Below are positions 34,574 through 45,670 of a stretch of 64,000 nt of DNA, one piece after another; the stretch's first letter is position 1, and the number at the start of each line of letters is the position of its first letter. This stretch comes from Lobosporangium transversale (lineage: Eukaryota > Mortierellomycota > Mortierellomycetes > Mortierellales > Mortierellaceae), in contig NW_019028980.1 in the NCBI RefSeq assembly GCF_002105155.1, forward strand, positions 620,001 to 684,000, in the 5' to 3' direction. Position numbers and translations under genes: made by a program. Under the pieces are notes generated by a model. The model was not told the origin of the DNA, made no database searches, and was given only the letters and a program-made list of their open reading frames with translations.

Positions 34574-34951
34574 CTATAATATTCCTTTGAGTAAGGAATG
34601 AGGGAATGAGAAATGAGGGAATGAAGAATTGAGCATGAAGCAAGGTATTGATCTGATCAGATCACTTTGTGAGTCCGCTACGCGCGTGTACTTAGGATAC
34701 TTTTTTTGTTTCTACTTTGCAGTAAGTTGTGGTGAAAAGACATGTGCCTGAATTCAGTCTGTGCCAGCCTCTGTGTCTCTGTTTCTGAACGTGAAATCTA
34801 TGAAACATTTTGGTAATTAAGTGGAATTTGGCTAATTAAACTCTTACAGCCTTAACAGTTGGGCGCCAGGGGCAGGTTGGGAGGTAGGGTTCTACCTTAT
34901 TTTTCTCTCGTTGAATAATATCATTGCTTTAATAAAATAAAAAAAAGAATT
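34193..34951. other. Spacer with a T31 run, no gene seen
   Basis: AT-rich. T31 at about 34543-34573, then short GGAATGAGG-like direct repeats (34590-34625). Nothing coding. Confidence 0.5.
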
Positions 34952-35672
34952 AATCTATTTGACAACCCCCCTAATTTAGCAGTCACACCGACTTATTTGG
35001 CAACCCAGGTCTTCAATTTTCACTTTTTTGTTATTTGACAACCCGGGTTGTCAAAAAAAGAAGAAAAATTGTCTTTTTCAACCTGTCACATGACAAGTCT
35101 TCACCCTCTTGTACTTATGGAGGGCCTTTCTCAGCTGGATTTCTAAAATGGTGGCAACACTCCATTATCATGACTGTGGTTATAGCTTCTTCTGTCTCTC
35201 TTTTTTTTCCTTTCCGCGTCTTACGCATGCGCCATCAAGCGTCGCATAACCACTCCGAATTTATGCATGCTTATATATCCAAAAAACCCCTTAGTGCATG
35301 TTACTCGTATAGGCACATTTTCTATAAAAGCAAACCCTTGTTTTAGAAATCAGTTGTAATAAAAAAACAACACCTCGTAACCAAAAAAAAAAGTTTGTTA
35401 TTTGATGGAAGCTTTTAGATTGCTGGAGGGATTTCGTGTTGCTGAGGGATAGCAATAGAAACGATTTTCACATAATAATCTTGCCAATAAAAAAAGGGTT
35501 GTCAAATAATAATGAGCTTGGGGTTGTCAAATTAGATATTTTACTATTTGGCAACCCGGGTTGTCACGCAAAGAAAAAAAATTGAGTAAAATAATTAAGG
35601 GGGGGGTTGTCAAATAAGAGTGACAACCCGGGTTGTCAAATAAGAGTGACAACCCGGGTTGTCAAATAGATT
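34952..35672. mobile_element. MITE-like element with perfect 17-bp terminal inverted repeats
   Basis: The left end AATCTATTTGACAACCC (34952-34968) is the exact reverse complement of the right end (35656-35672). The core TTGACAACCC recurs inside in both orientations: near 35010 (TTGGCAACCC), as a perfect 22-nt palindrome TTTGACAACCCGGGTTGTCAAA at 35034-35055, near 35500, 35525 and 35550, and as two tandem 26-nt units at 35604-35660. There is no transposase frame in the 721 nt. Non-autonomous DNA transposons show exactly this combination of terminal and subterminal repeats. No clear target-site duplication was seen, so the exact ends and superfamily are open. Confidence 0.6.
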
Positions 35673-37480
35673 CATTATAAAAAAAATAAAAAAAAATAGT
35701 CACGTGCATCGACCCGCACAAATATAAATATGCCACACAAATGTCGTTCATCTCTACGACCTTGAAAACGAGCTGTGCGTGTGCTCTGAGTGTCGGAGTA
35801 AACCCCGCATTTGTGGGATAAGGACTACTTTTTTGTTATCGAATCTAAGATGGATCTAAGAATGAGATTCTCCAGTCAGCGGAGTAAAATTCAAGACTTA
35901 GAGCTCAACGTTTGAACTTTGAAGAATAGGGTCTGTTCACTGCACATGTTTTCAGACTCAGCAAAACGAGTAAGAATGCATGCGCAAAAGACCTCATTTG
36001 TCTCTTTGTTCTAAAAAGAAAAATGAAAAATAATCTTGACCAGTTATATATCTGTGCTTGGATTAGACGTAACAGAGACACAGAGAGAGAAGAGAGACAA
36101 GAGGGAGAAAGGGAGAAAGAGAAGGGAGAAAGGGAGAAAGAGAAAAAGACAAAGACAAAGACGTGCTTGAGAGCCAGAGAGAGTCAGGTATTCCGTTGAT
36201 AATGGGTATATATATAGGGGTATTATAAATCATGCTTCTACTCCACCTACCAGTGCAAGAGTGAAAGCCTGTAGTACAAGTAACTATTTGTTGGTGTGCG
36301 CCTGTAGCCCTAACCAGTAAGGCATGTCTGCATTATTTTTCTCACGCACCCAAAAAGAAATATTGACATTAGTTTACGCTAATTCATAACCGTGTGAGTA
36401 ATAAAGCATTCATGTTTCGCTCTAGACTTCCGGTCCATTCCACCATTCCACATTAATGTATTTACAAAATAAAGTATATGGGCATTTCATGACCCTTCTA
36501 GTCATGCTTCTCATGCTCATCATACATTAATACATACACATGCATAAGTATATAATACATCTTTATTGCATCGAACGCTTGAAGTCAAAAAAAAAACCCG
36601 AAATTCAGTTTGTTCATCTTATTTGTGTTTGTATTTGTCTTTGTGTTCAAATGGTTCAAATGTAAACGACCACGAGAAACCTCAGCCAGACTACTCACAA
36701 AGATGGCTTACCGGGCTACAAAATGATAGAATAAAGAATAAAAAAAAACTGACTGAATTGATTTTCCTCGTCTTCCGAAATTCATAAAATAAACTTTTTC
36801 GTTTAGTTCAAGCTATGACAACACAAAGCATGTGTGCTCATTTCTCCAGAAAGCTTTGTAAGGAATAATCTTCCCCGTCTATTTATCTATTTATTTGCTT
36901 TGGTCTGGTTTGCTCTCTGTCTGTCGATTGGGCTGTCTCGGCGATGTGAACTTACTTTGAATCGACACTGAAAGTTCGTATTATCTCTTTGTATGCACCT
37001 GATAGGCGGGCGTAAAATGTAATTCAACCCACTTGAGCTCGAGTAAAAAAACAGAGCGGATCTGTTCCGCACTAGACGAACCAAAAGAGCCTCATTACAT
37101 CCATACACCTTCCAAGCCCAATCTATTCCACAAACCATTGATTATAGATAATTCTTTCAAAATATGCCGTTCTTCCGCTTTTTGCTTACAGGTGCAGTAA
37201 ATCCTTTCTGCTGCAGAGTACAAATACACCCCTCATTGAACGCCTGTTTTTTTTCTTCTTCTTTTTAGTGATCCATCCTTCGATCAGGTTCATCTCGCCC
37301 TCTTTTCTCTTTCCCCCTCCACGGCGGCCAAAACATCTGTCGCCAACCTCTTCCTTTTTTATACCCAGGCCTTTTTTTTTTCTTTCTTTTCACCTTCTGG
37401 TCAATTTTCTCCTTCATTTTACATTTCTCTATTTTCCACTTTTCCTGAAAACATCTTCACACCGACCTTCTTTTTTAAGA
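35673..37480. other. Long spacer upstream of the amino-acid permease
   Basis: Contains a purine-rich GAGAAA/GGGAGAAA low-complexity block (36070-36160), a TATA-like AAATATAAATATG near 35722 with a T6 run about 110 nt later, and CT-rich leader sequence at 37250-37470 in front of the permease start. No protein-coding gene with motif support. Confidence 0.5.
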
Positions 37481-39451
37481 ATGAGCAACCGACTCTCTGC
37501 AGACGTCATGGAGTCCTACACCCCAGATCCCACAACGATAAGCGAAAAGAAGTATGATGATAGCCACTCAATGCAAGAAGGCCAGAAGCGTGAAGGAAAT
37601 GAATGTGCGACAGGTGATGGCCTTCAGCGTAATCTGGCCGCTCGTCACTTGACCATGATCTCTTTGGGAGGCACAATCGGTACAGGTCTTTTCTTGGCTT
37701 CTGGAGCTTCCATTGCCACTGGCGGTCCTGGATACTCTTTGATCGCCTATATGCTCATTGGAACCATGGTCTACTGTTTCATGTCTTCACTTGGAGAGAT
37801 GACAACTTATTTGCCCATTTCTGGATCGATGAATGCTTATGGTACTCGTTTCTTTGATCCTGCTCTCGGATTCATGCTTGGTAAGTTTTATTCGATCGAA
37901 AAGTCCTTCCATCATTATCCAAGCCGAATCCTCAGCCATAAATGGCATTATATGGCACGAGCAGACAACTGCGTGTGGTATCCTGGAGCACAACTGGAGT
38001 CGACCAATCAGGTCAAATCCTCAAATGGAACTCATGCCCGCGTGATTTGTGCTCCTGGTAGTTCTGGACTCCGCTCCAGTCACGTTGCTTCCCTCATTCC
38101 ACTCTTTACTAAAGTTTTGGCTCTCGATCATTAATACATTTTTTATTTTTTATTTTCTTTTTTAGGTTGGATCTACTGGTTTTCTTGGTCTATCACTGTT
38201 GCGACTGAACTTGTCGCATCGGGACTCATTATTTCGTACTGGATTCCGGACGAGACATGTCCTCCATGGGTATGGGCCTTGGTCTTTATTGTCATTCTCA
38301 CTTCCCTTAATTTGGTGTCTGTCAAAGCATATGGAGAATCAGAGTATTGGCTTGCACTCATTAAGGTCTTGGCAGTCATGATCTTCATCATTGTTGGCTT
38401 TCTTTATATTGGTGGTGCAGTTGGTACCCAACAAGCGGGGGAGCCCAAGCCGGGTCCTGAAGTCTTTAACATGAGTCCATTCCATGGTGGATTTGCTGGT
38501 TTGTTCTCCATCTTCTTGAATGCTGGTTTCTCATTCCAGGGAGCAGAGTTGGTTGGTATCGCCGCAGGAGAAACCAAGAACCCTCGCAAGAATGTACCTC
38601 GTGCCATCCGTCAAGTGTTCTGGCGCATTATCATGTTTTATGTCTTGACCATGGTGATTATCGGTATGGCCATTCCTTACACTGACAACGCTCTTGCCAA
38701 TAGTAATGGCGACATCAAGTCGTCTCCTTTCACACGTGTCTTTGTTCGCGCTGGTATTAATGTCGGAGAGCATATTATGAACGCCGTCATCTTGATTGCC
38801 ATTCTCTCAGCTGGTAACTCGGGTCTTTATGCCTCATCTCGTGCACTCCATACTTTGTCCAAGGAAGGAAGTGCACCCAAGTTCATGAGTTATGTGAACC
38901 GCCATGGCGTGCCTGTCTATTGTGTCTTGGCCACTATGTTGGTTGGATGCCTTGCCTTCATTGTCTCATTGGATGAGATTGGCAAAGGTCAAGCCTATGA
39001 GTGGCTCTTGTCCCTGTCCTCGACAACTGGTTTCATTTCCTGGCTCGGTATTGCTTTTTCACACCTTCGCTTCCGTATGGCGTACAAGGCTCAAGGACGT
39101 TCCCTCAAGGATTTGCCCTTTGTTTCCAGTCTCTACCCCGTGGGACCAATTTATACAATCATTGTCTGTGTGATCATTCTATTGGCGCAAGGTTACACTG
39201 CATTCTCCCCCTTCAATGTAAAGGCTTTCCTGTCCGCCTATGTGACCTTGCCATTTGTCTTCATTCTTTACTTTGGAAAGAAGTTCTGGAACAAGACGAA
39301 GATCATCCGATTGGTTGATGTGGACTTGGACACAGGCCGTAGCTTCATCGAAACAACCATGCCTGTTCTCTCGGACACTGCTTCTGAAGCAGCCGTTCAA
39401 CCTTCCAAGATGACCCAATGGCGGAAGCGTGTCGTGAACTTCTTCTTTTAA
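37481..39451 (+). CDS. Amino-acid permease, fungal YAT/APC family
   Basis: Plasma-membrane proton-coupled amino-acid importer of the yeast amino-acid transporter type (basic amino-acid or general permease subgroup, substrate not resolved). Exons 37481-37880 and 38166-39451 close in phase, 561 residues. After a hydrophilic N-terminus of about 48 residues comes RNLAARHLTMISLGGTIGTGLFL, the TM1 signature of the family. Then GPGYSLIAYMLIGTMVYCFM, SLGEMTTYLPISGSM and, in the second exon, FSWSITVATELVASGLIISYW. About 12 hydrophobic segments follow, with FQGAELVGIAAGETKNPRKN and YASSRALHTLSKEG in the usual places. Length is typical. The first in-frame ATG after the CT-rich leader was chosen. Yeast relatives are regulated by nitrogen; no such site was identified here. 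Confidence 0.92.
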
Positions 39452-39596
39452 AAATCTCCCCGTTTCCTGATTTCAGAAACAACTGTACTATATATACTAT
39501 ATACTGTGAATTGTCCATAAAAAATATTTAATTTTATTTTTATTATTCTACATGATCGTATTATATTACATGCGCTTTCTCATGGTTTATCTTATT

Positions 39597-39814
39597 TTAA
39601 AATGGCGATTTTTGTGATAAAAGACCTGTTGGCTTTTTTATCAGTCTCCCGGCTTCCTGCACTGCTGATACAATCTCTCCAATATCTGTTTCCAATACCT
39701 AAAAAAATAAGGAAAGAGGAAATGCTTTGTTAGTCAAAGTGTCGCGCGCATTGACAACACGAACTCGGCATGGGCGACCACGCCATACAGTAAATAGTTT
39801 CGTCCGCCGCCCAT

Positions 39815-39848
<34 letters not shown>

Positions 39849-40272
39849 CTTGTTGTGTTTATTTGTTTGTTTTGTTCTGTCATTTGTTGCCACTTCCAAT
39901 GTTTGTTGTTGACATTCGTTGTTTGTTTCTAGGTATTTCACACAAAATGTTGTTCAATCCATTTCATGTCCTTACCATGCCTCCTGTAATAACTTCGGCC
40001 AAAATATCGTGTACTTCCTTGAAATGAAAGATCTAACAAAAAAGTTTCCACAAAAAAATAAAATAAAATAAAATAAAGCAAGTAAAGGAAGGGTTAGTTT
40101 TTTTTTTTTTTTTTTTTTACTGGACCATGCCATGCACATGTACACAGCAATTTTTTTCCTTGATCCATTCCATTTACCAAGTCCAGTTCGCAAACATTCT
40201 CAAAACATCTGTCCAAGCTCTCGACAAAGACCTAAAACAAAACAAAATAAATTTTAATGGTGGATAGCTTCA

Positions 40273-40313
<41 letters not shown>

Positions 40314-40786
40314 AAAAAATACAGTATGGTGCTGTGAAATTACCTGGATCAAATCCAAGATACCAAGTTCACTTTCTGATTCATCCACAACAAAGACAAA
40401 ATATAATGTGGCGTAATGGCGATAAATGACTCGTGTATCTTGACCTCCTAACATTTGACTGCCTTCCAAGAAGTTACAGACTGTATCGGGACGTTTTGAG
40501 ATGAGACCAAAAATCTCTTTGATGAGCGCTTGCTGCATTGCAATGTCCTAAAATATGAATTGTGCCACACAAATAAGGAGAAACAAGGAAAAGGAATGTA
40601 CATGAGAATCAGTTTTGCTCTTTGCGCTGAAGTTGTTGTTGCTGTTTATCATTTTATCATTGATATTGTTGTTGCTTTTACTGATGTCGCAAGCTCAATC
40701 GCTTGCAATCTCCTTACAATTGGTTGGTAAAACTTTGTCAACCGTGGGTTGCCATGATTATTAAAAATGAGTACTGATTTAATCAT
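39597..40786 (-). CDS. AP-3 adaptor complex sigma subunit
   Basis: Small subunit of the AP-3 clathrin-independent adaptor, which sorts cargo from the Golgi or endosome to the vacuole. Five short exons close in phase: 40786-40718, 40547-40344, 40231-40178, 40032-39976 and 39698-39597, giving 161 residues. It begins MIKSVLIFNNHGNPRLTKFYQ and carries NFLEGSQMLGGQDTRVIYRH then YATLYFVFVVDESESELGI, FVESLDRCFENVCELDL and LAEVITGGMVLET. The GGMVLET motif and the longbasin C-terminus distinguish sigma-3 from sigma-1 and sigma-2. Three introns contain T20-T32 runs on the plus strand. Start fixed by the first exon, which is only 23 codons. Confidence 0.93.
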
Positions 40787-41013
40787 GGGTGAAAATGTGA
40801 ACAATAATGATTGTAATAATTATAATTGAGAATGTCTTTCAAAAAGATTGACTATACAGCGCATCGCCCTGTTCCTCTGTACAGCTTTAGTCCAAAAGTG
40901 GTCGAAGTGGCTTGCAGGTGACGTTTGGTGAAAAATGCAAAATGTTGATCTTTATCTATCGATATTCTTTCTACATGTTCATCGCATGGATGTATTTTGT
41001 ATATTCATGCTAT

Positions 41014-42379
41014 TTATGCAAGGGCAAGGATGACAACAGCCACCATAGTCAACAATATGGTCTTGCCTGCAGACCGAAGACTCATTACTCTAGGACTGCC
41101 GCTTCCTCCTGTACCTTCGTACAGCCTTGCAACCTCACCCACACTCAGTTGAATGTTCTTAAAATAGACCTGAGTATCAACTGGTGTGGCATAAGACGCA
41201 TCAGATCCTCCAAAGAAAGATGAAAACATCAGCCCTTGAAACCCGACCATGCCTGTAGAGCGATAGGGTATATTATTCATCTCAACAGCCAAGTTTCCAT
41301 TCATGTAGACCTGCAACATGCCATTATGGTTACCAGCTGGTTCATTCAATGCCATGACTACATCGATGCGGTTCCAAACACCTGAGGGGAAATAAATCTG
41401 TCCTCGACCAATGGATTTGCCATACTCATCATTGCATATCACCTCGGGACTCTTGCAAAGACTGGATTCAGGACCTGCAGGAACATAGGCATACACTTGT
41501 AGTATCATAGTATATTGGGTAAATTAAATTTTATTAAGTATGCAGACAAATTAAAAAAAAAAAAGACCCTCATTATTTTGCAGTTCATAATTTACCTTCA
41601 CCAGCTCCGCTGGATCGCCACATGAGCCGCACTGTGAGACAATGATCTCCAGTGGATTGGATGCCTCCAGAGCAACCATCGTGGGGTGCGCCCCCGTACA
41701 CTCCAGGAAGCTTGCCGCCTAAATGGGAGTAGTTGAGGTCAAGCAAAAATGATAAAGACAACCAAGATGGATAAGGTTAGAGAAAGCAGAGATTAAGAAA
41801 TAGTGGCAAAAATCGGTGCCTGAAAATATTACAAACTTCAACTATTGACTTTTGCCTTCAAGTCATACCTTGGACCCAATTGAAACCATTCGGGAATGCA
41901 ACATCATAACTGACCATCATCTTCTCAAACGATGTCTTATTACCAAAAGGGATTGCATAAAACTGTGCTCCACCCATGACAGGCCCAAGGGAAGGTGCAA
42001 ATGATCCTTTAGGGTAGTTTACTTGCAAAACAGGACCACCACTAGGGTTATAGGGATCTGGGGTAAATGAGATATCATTGCCTCCCATCGCAATGTGCTT
42101 GTAGGTAGTTGACCAATTTTGGACGATATATTTTTCACCACTTAGACTGCTGTTCCTTCCTTTCCCGCCTTTGCTAGTAATCGGGGTTGTGGGCATGGGT
42201 GCAATCCAGTTCTGTACAAGCCCATTCTGATTATATAGTTGATCGCGTGTAACAGAATCTGCTGCTTCTGCCAGCGGCGTTATTATTATACTGAAGAGGA
42301 GACATGAACTTGTCAAGAGGATCAGTTGTAATGAGGATGGAAAAAGTGCAATCATGTGTGCAATATCTGAAATGCCCAA
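41014..42379 (-). CDS. PL14-type polysaccharide lyase, secreted and probably GPI-anchored
   Basis: Resembles polysaccharide lyase family 14 (alginate or glucuronan lyases of fungi, algae and molluscs). Exons 42379-41869, 41718-41596 and 41495-41014 close in phase, 371 residues. An N-terminal hydrophobic stretch (LILLTSSCLLFSIIITPLAEA) acts as signal peptide. MMVSYDVAFPNGFNWVQG, GGKLPGVYGGAPHDGCSGG, CLTVRLMWRSSG and GEVYAYVPAG match the beta-jelly-roll core with the conserved KLPG motif and Cys pairs. The C-terminus ends in Ser/Gly then a hydrophobic tail (TILLTMVAVVILALA), as expected for a GPI signal. The start could be either of two Met codons (residue 1 or 9); both keep the signal. Predicted to act on uronic-acid polymers at the cell surface; substrate is inference. 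Confidence 0.8.
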
Positions 42380-42474
42380 GAACTATTGTTGCTAATGTCG
42401 AAGAGCGGTGTTGCGTTAAGGCTATTGTGCTGTCGCAAACGAGAAAATGAGAGAGAATAAGATGTAAAGTAGGG

Positions 42475-42505
<31 letters not shown>

Positions 42506-42550
42506 CCCTCAGGGGGTTATTTACAACAAGCTGTGTAGTGTTTGTCTTGT

Positions 42551-42582
<32 letters not shown>

Positions 42583-43070
42583 CCTTTGTTCGAAAGTGTA
42601 AAAACAAAACGGGGGACTGATGAGGAATGAAGAGAAAGCCAAGGAAGATGGGTGATGAATGAATAAGAATGAGATTGAAGAAAGAGTGAAAGAAAAAAAT
42701 AAAAGAGCAATTCATTTTATTGCATGTACATGTACAGACCATTGGAAAGACTTTTAATGATAAAAAAGTTCAAAGCGCGCAAATATTAATTTTTCGGAGC
42801 CCTTTCCTTCCACATTTGTCTTTACTGCTGACCACGTTTGTGCCTGAAGGAGGGACAGAAAAGGAGACAGAGAAAGCGGAGGCGTGATAGGAGGTAATGA
42901 AATAATGACATGTAGTAGTTTACAGCACACTGTAAGCTCGATCTAGCCTATTTAGAGTCGATGTGCCTGTGAATTTCACTTTTTGAACGTGATCTCTTCT
43001 TGAACGTATTCACGGATTCAGTCACTTTAGTGGATAGAAGGTATCAGGATCATTTGACATTCGTGGGCAA
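42380..43070. other. Spacer with A22 and T28 runs
   Basis: Upstream region of the lyase gene. Two homopolymers of opposite sense (A22 about 42477-42498; T28 about 42555-42582) lie 57 nt apart and could pair. No gene seen. Confidence 0.5.
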
Positions 43071-43761
43071 ATGGCGAGCTTGAGTGGTACGACATTACGG
43101 TTAAAAATGCCCTATTTTTATGAAATCGAATCGAAGCAAGTGGCATTTTTGCGTGATACCATCGCGCAGCCACAACCGCCGTCGCTATTTGTGGAGATGC
43201 AGGTTGATTTATTTTTGTTCAGCCATTCATCTCTTCTCTTCCCGCCAAAAGCTTTACTACAGCTGGGGAACTCCTTGTGCGCTGTGTACATTTTACATTT
43301 GAAAATATATGCAGTGTTATATTATCCATGGACCTGAACTTGTGACTTGGGGGCGTTTCTTTGAAAAAGGTAAAAAATAAAAAATAAATAAATAAAAAAA
43401 AAAATATAAGAAACAAAAGTATAAAGTTAAAATAGGTTAAAAAAAAGGTTAGAAAAGGTTGCTTTTTATTAATAACCTTTGTGTTTTGTTTATATCCAAA
43501 GGGTCATGGATGGAGTGAACATTGTTCAACGCCAAGCTGTTGCTGACTGTTTAGCTCGCCAGGGGTTGGAGGAAGGATATGAGGTAAAAGCTATTTTTTG
43601 CCATCTTGGAGATAAAAATAATTGGCCTGTTGCACAACATGGTGCCTCCATTGTTGATGTGTTTTGTTCCTTGTCCCCAGTCCTTTTTGTAGCACCCTCA
43701 ATCCAACGGAGAAAATGATGCAACTCAAGTGTTTGTTTCTGCAAGTAATGAGGTTCTATAA
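43071..43761 (+). CDS. Small four-exon protein of unknown function
   Basis: Exons 43071-43202, 43315-43369, 43516-43583 and 43693-43761 have GT-AG borders and close in phase to 107 residues. Segments include PYFYEIESKQVAFLRDTI, CYIIHGPELVTWGRFFEK, NIVQRQAVADCLARQGLEEG and an acidic end (ENDATQVFVSASNEVL). No family recognised and no signal or membrane segment. The second exon is only 55 nt and the third acceptor (GGATGGAG) is weak, but it is the only one keeping frame. A second in-frame Met (residue 13, MPYFYEIE) is an alternative start. Confidence 0.5.
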
Positions 43762-44611
43762 AAAAAAAAAAAGAAAAAAGAAAAAGAAAAGCGATGGTGA
43801 TCGGGAAGGATAAAAAGGATCGAGAATAAAAGAAAGTTGCAATTGCGAGGGCGCAGTAGAGTCGAATGTGACGAAACTGTAATTCTGTTGTCAAGGTGTG
43901 TCGATTTGCTACTGCAACTGCGACATCCAATGTAATACAAAGGAAGCAACACTTGAATGGTTATGACATCCTTTCTTTCACTGCGCGGTGGGCCCAATAA
44001 TGAAGGACACGTTACGGATTATTACGAGCGACAAAAAGGAGAGACCAAACTTTTGATACATTATGTCGACTGTGAATTAATAATTGAAGAATAAAAAAGA
44101 AGCATCATCGAATCGAGTGATGACAACACTTTCCTTAACTGAAGTCGAAAGTGTTACAGACGGTGTATGTGCATGGATGTATGAAAATACCCATTGATAA
44201 AAATTAATTGAACAAAAGAGAAAAGAATGGATGGGTAAGTAGTTTCGATTATGAAGAGGGGATAGTAGTAAATAGAGTTCGTGAAGGGTGTAAATGCATA
44301 TCCATACTTTCTTTTTGCCCTGTGTTTGCATCGCCCAACACGCTGCGCCATCTTGATCATTGACTTATTTTTTGTTAATGTTACTTTATTTAATTCAAAA
44401 CTTAATTGCTGCGATTAATACGATGGCAAAGTCAAATTCATGACAACTTCATTTGACTCGACTTCATTCGCCTCATCCCCCTTCCTTCCGCTTTCACCTC
44501 TCTCTTCCTCTCCCTCTTTTTCGTATAAATAAGACTGCTGCTCTCCTTCTCTCTTTCCTTCCTTCTTCTTCAAACAATTAGTCTTTTCACGTCTTCCGTA
44601 GCCCTTTTTTT

Positions 44612-44665
<54 letters not shown>

Positions 44666-44959
44666 CATCAACTCAACCTTAAAACCTTCTTGCCGCCATT
44701 TTTTTCTTTTTACTTTCGCCCACTGCGTCTTCTCTCACATCCGTGACACAGACACATTTCAGTTGACACTCTTCCTCTCTTTTTGTCCTTTGTCCTTTTT
44801 CCTTTGCCTATTCTTTTTTTTTTTTTTTGACTTGTGCCATCCATATCAGAAAAATATTCTATTCGACTCCCTCCAACGTCCGCAGCATATAAACCTACTC
44901 GTGTTGTGTGTGAAAGCCAAACAAGGATCAGCTCTACTCTCATTGCTCAAGACCGCATC
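43762..44959. other. Spacer and promoter of the acidic protein, with (TAC)n
   Basis: TATA motif GTATAAATAAG at about 44522, followed by a CT-rich initiator zone and a pure TAC/ACT trinucleotide run of about 17 units (44613-44664). The remaining leader to ATG 44960 is pyrimidine-rich. The 43762-44450 part holds no gene with support. Confidence 0.6.
44613..44664. repeat. (TAC)17 microsatellite in a 5' leader
   Basis: Uninterrupted TAC/ACT run of about 52 nt between the TATA motif (44522) and the start codon (44960). It is probably transcribed as part of the 5' untranslated region. Confidence 0.9.
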
Positions 44960-45633
44960 ATGAACGCACATTCAGCATCAAAGTATGCATCAGGCCAATC
45001 CCAATCAATGACTGATGTTGACATGGACGGTGTTGAGACTCATGTCTCGCAACTGGGTGTCAATGATGCCATCAGTGCAGCCTCATCGTCAAGGTCCGTA
45101 TCAAGGAGGTCTACTAGTGAAGATGAGATCATGGGTGAACGCAGCGACGATGATGACTCTGCTGTGCCGGGCTTAAGCGAAGATGAGGGTAGTGATTCAG
45201 ATGAAGAAATGCATACCAAGGGTCGCACTACCGATACCGAACATCTCCAGGATAAGAATAGCAACGATAGTGATGAGTCAGCTACTGATCGTAGCCTAGA
45301 GACAGACCAGAATCAAGAGGACAAGAGGCTATACTCATCCGAGTCGGCTGCCTCATCGACTACGTCCCTTCAAACCGAGCCCTCGATCATTTCTATCCCA
45401 GAGGCTGTCTATTCTGCGGTACCTGTGTCGTCCGAACTCTATATCATTCCCCACTCAAGTAAAGGTTTTAGATGGAACGAAGATCTTTTCCTTAAATCAC
45501 ATCAACGCCGCAGCCTGGGTGTTGATGATATGTATAACGACTCTGAAGGCTCAAGCTCTGGCAGCAACGAAGCTGGGCTAGTAGTCCATGAAATCCTTTT
45601 AGATGAGGATGAATCCAAGCAGATCCTACCATC

Positions 45634-45637
<4 letters not shown>
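44960..45637 (+). CDS. Acidic Ser-rich protein of unknown function
   Basis: Single exon, 225 residues, starting at ATG 44960; the frame is open further upstream but only with non-ATG codons. The first 150 residues are disordered, rich in Ser, Asp, Glu and Thr (SEDEGSDSDEEMH and similar). The C-terminal part is the only ordered-looking piece: SSELYIIPHSSKGFRWNEDL, FLKSHQRRSLGVDDMYNDSE and VVHEILLDEDESK. The FRWNEDLFL type motif, Trp with flanking aromatic and acidic residues, may be a short linear interaction motif. No domain recognised. A strong TATA box and long leader suggest regulated expression. An A31 run follows the stop directly. Confidence 0.65.

Positions 45638-45670
<33 letters not shown>

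Noticed and set aside
35035-35346. 103-codon frame inside the MITE-like element
   Set aside because: No ATG at a plausible place, hydrophobic low-complexity content and no transposase motif; the element is better explained by its repeats.
36070-36160. GAGAAAGG-type repeats considered as a CRISPR-like or satellite array
   Set aside because: No unique spacers of constant length; it is a simple purine-rich low-complexity tract.
44834-44959. N-terminal extension of the acidic protein
   Set aside because: The upstream frame begins with GTG, not ATG; the first ATG is 44960 and the extension reads as leader sequence.
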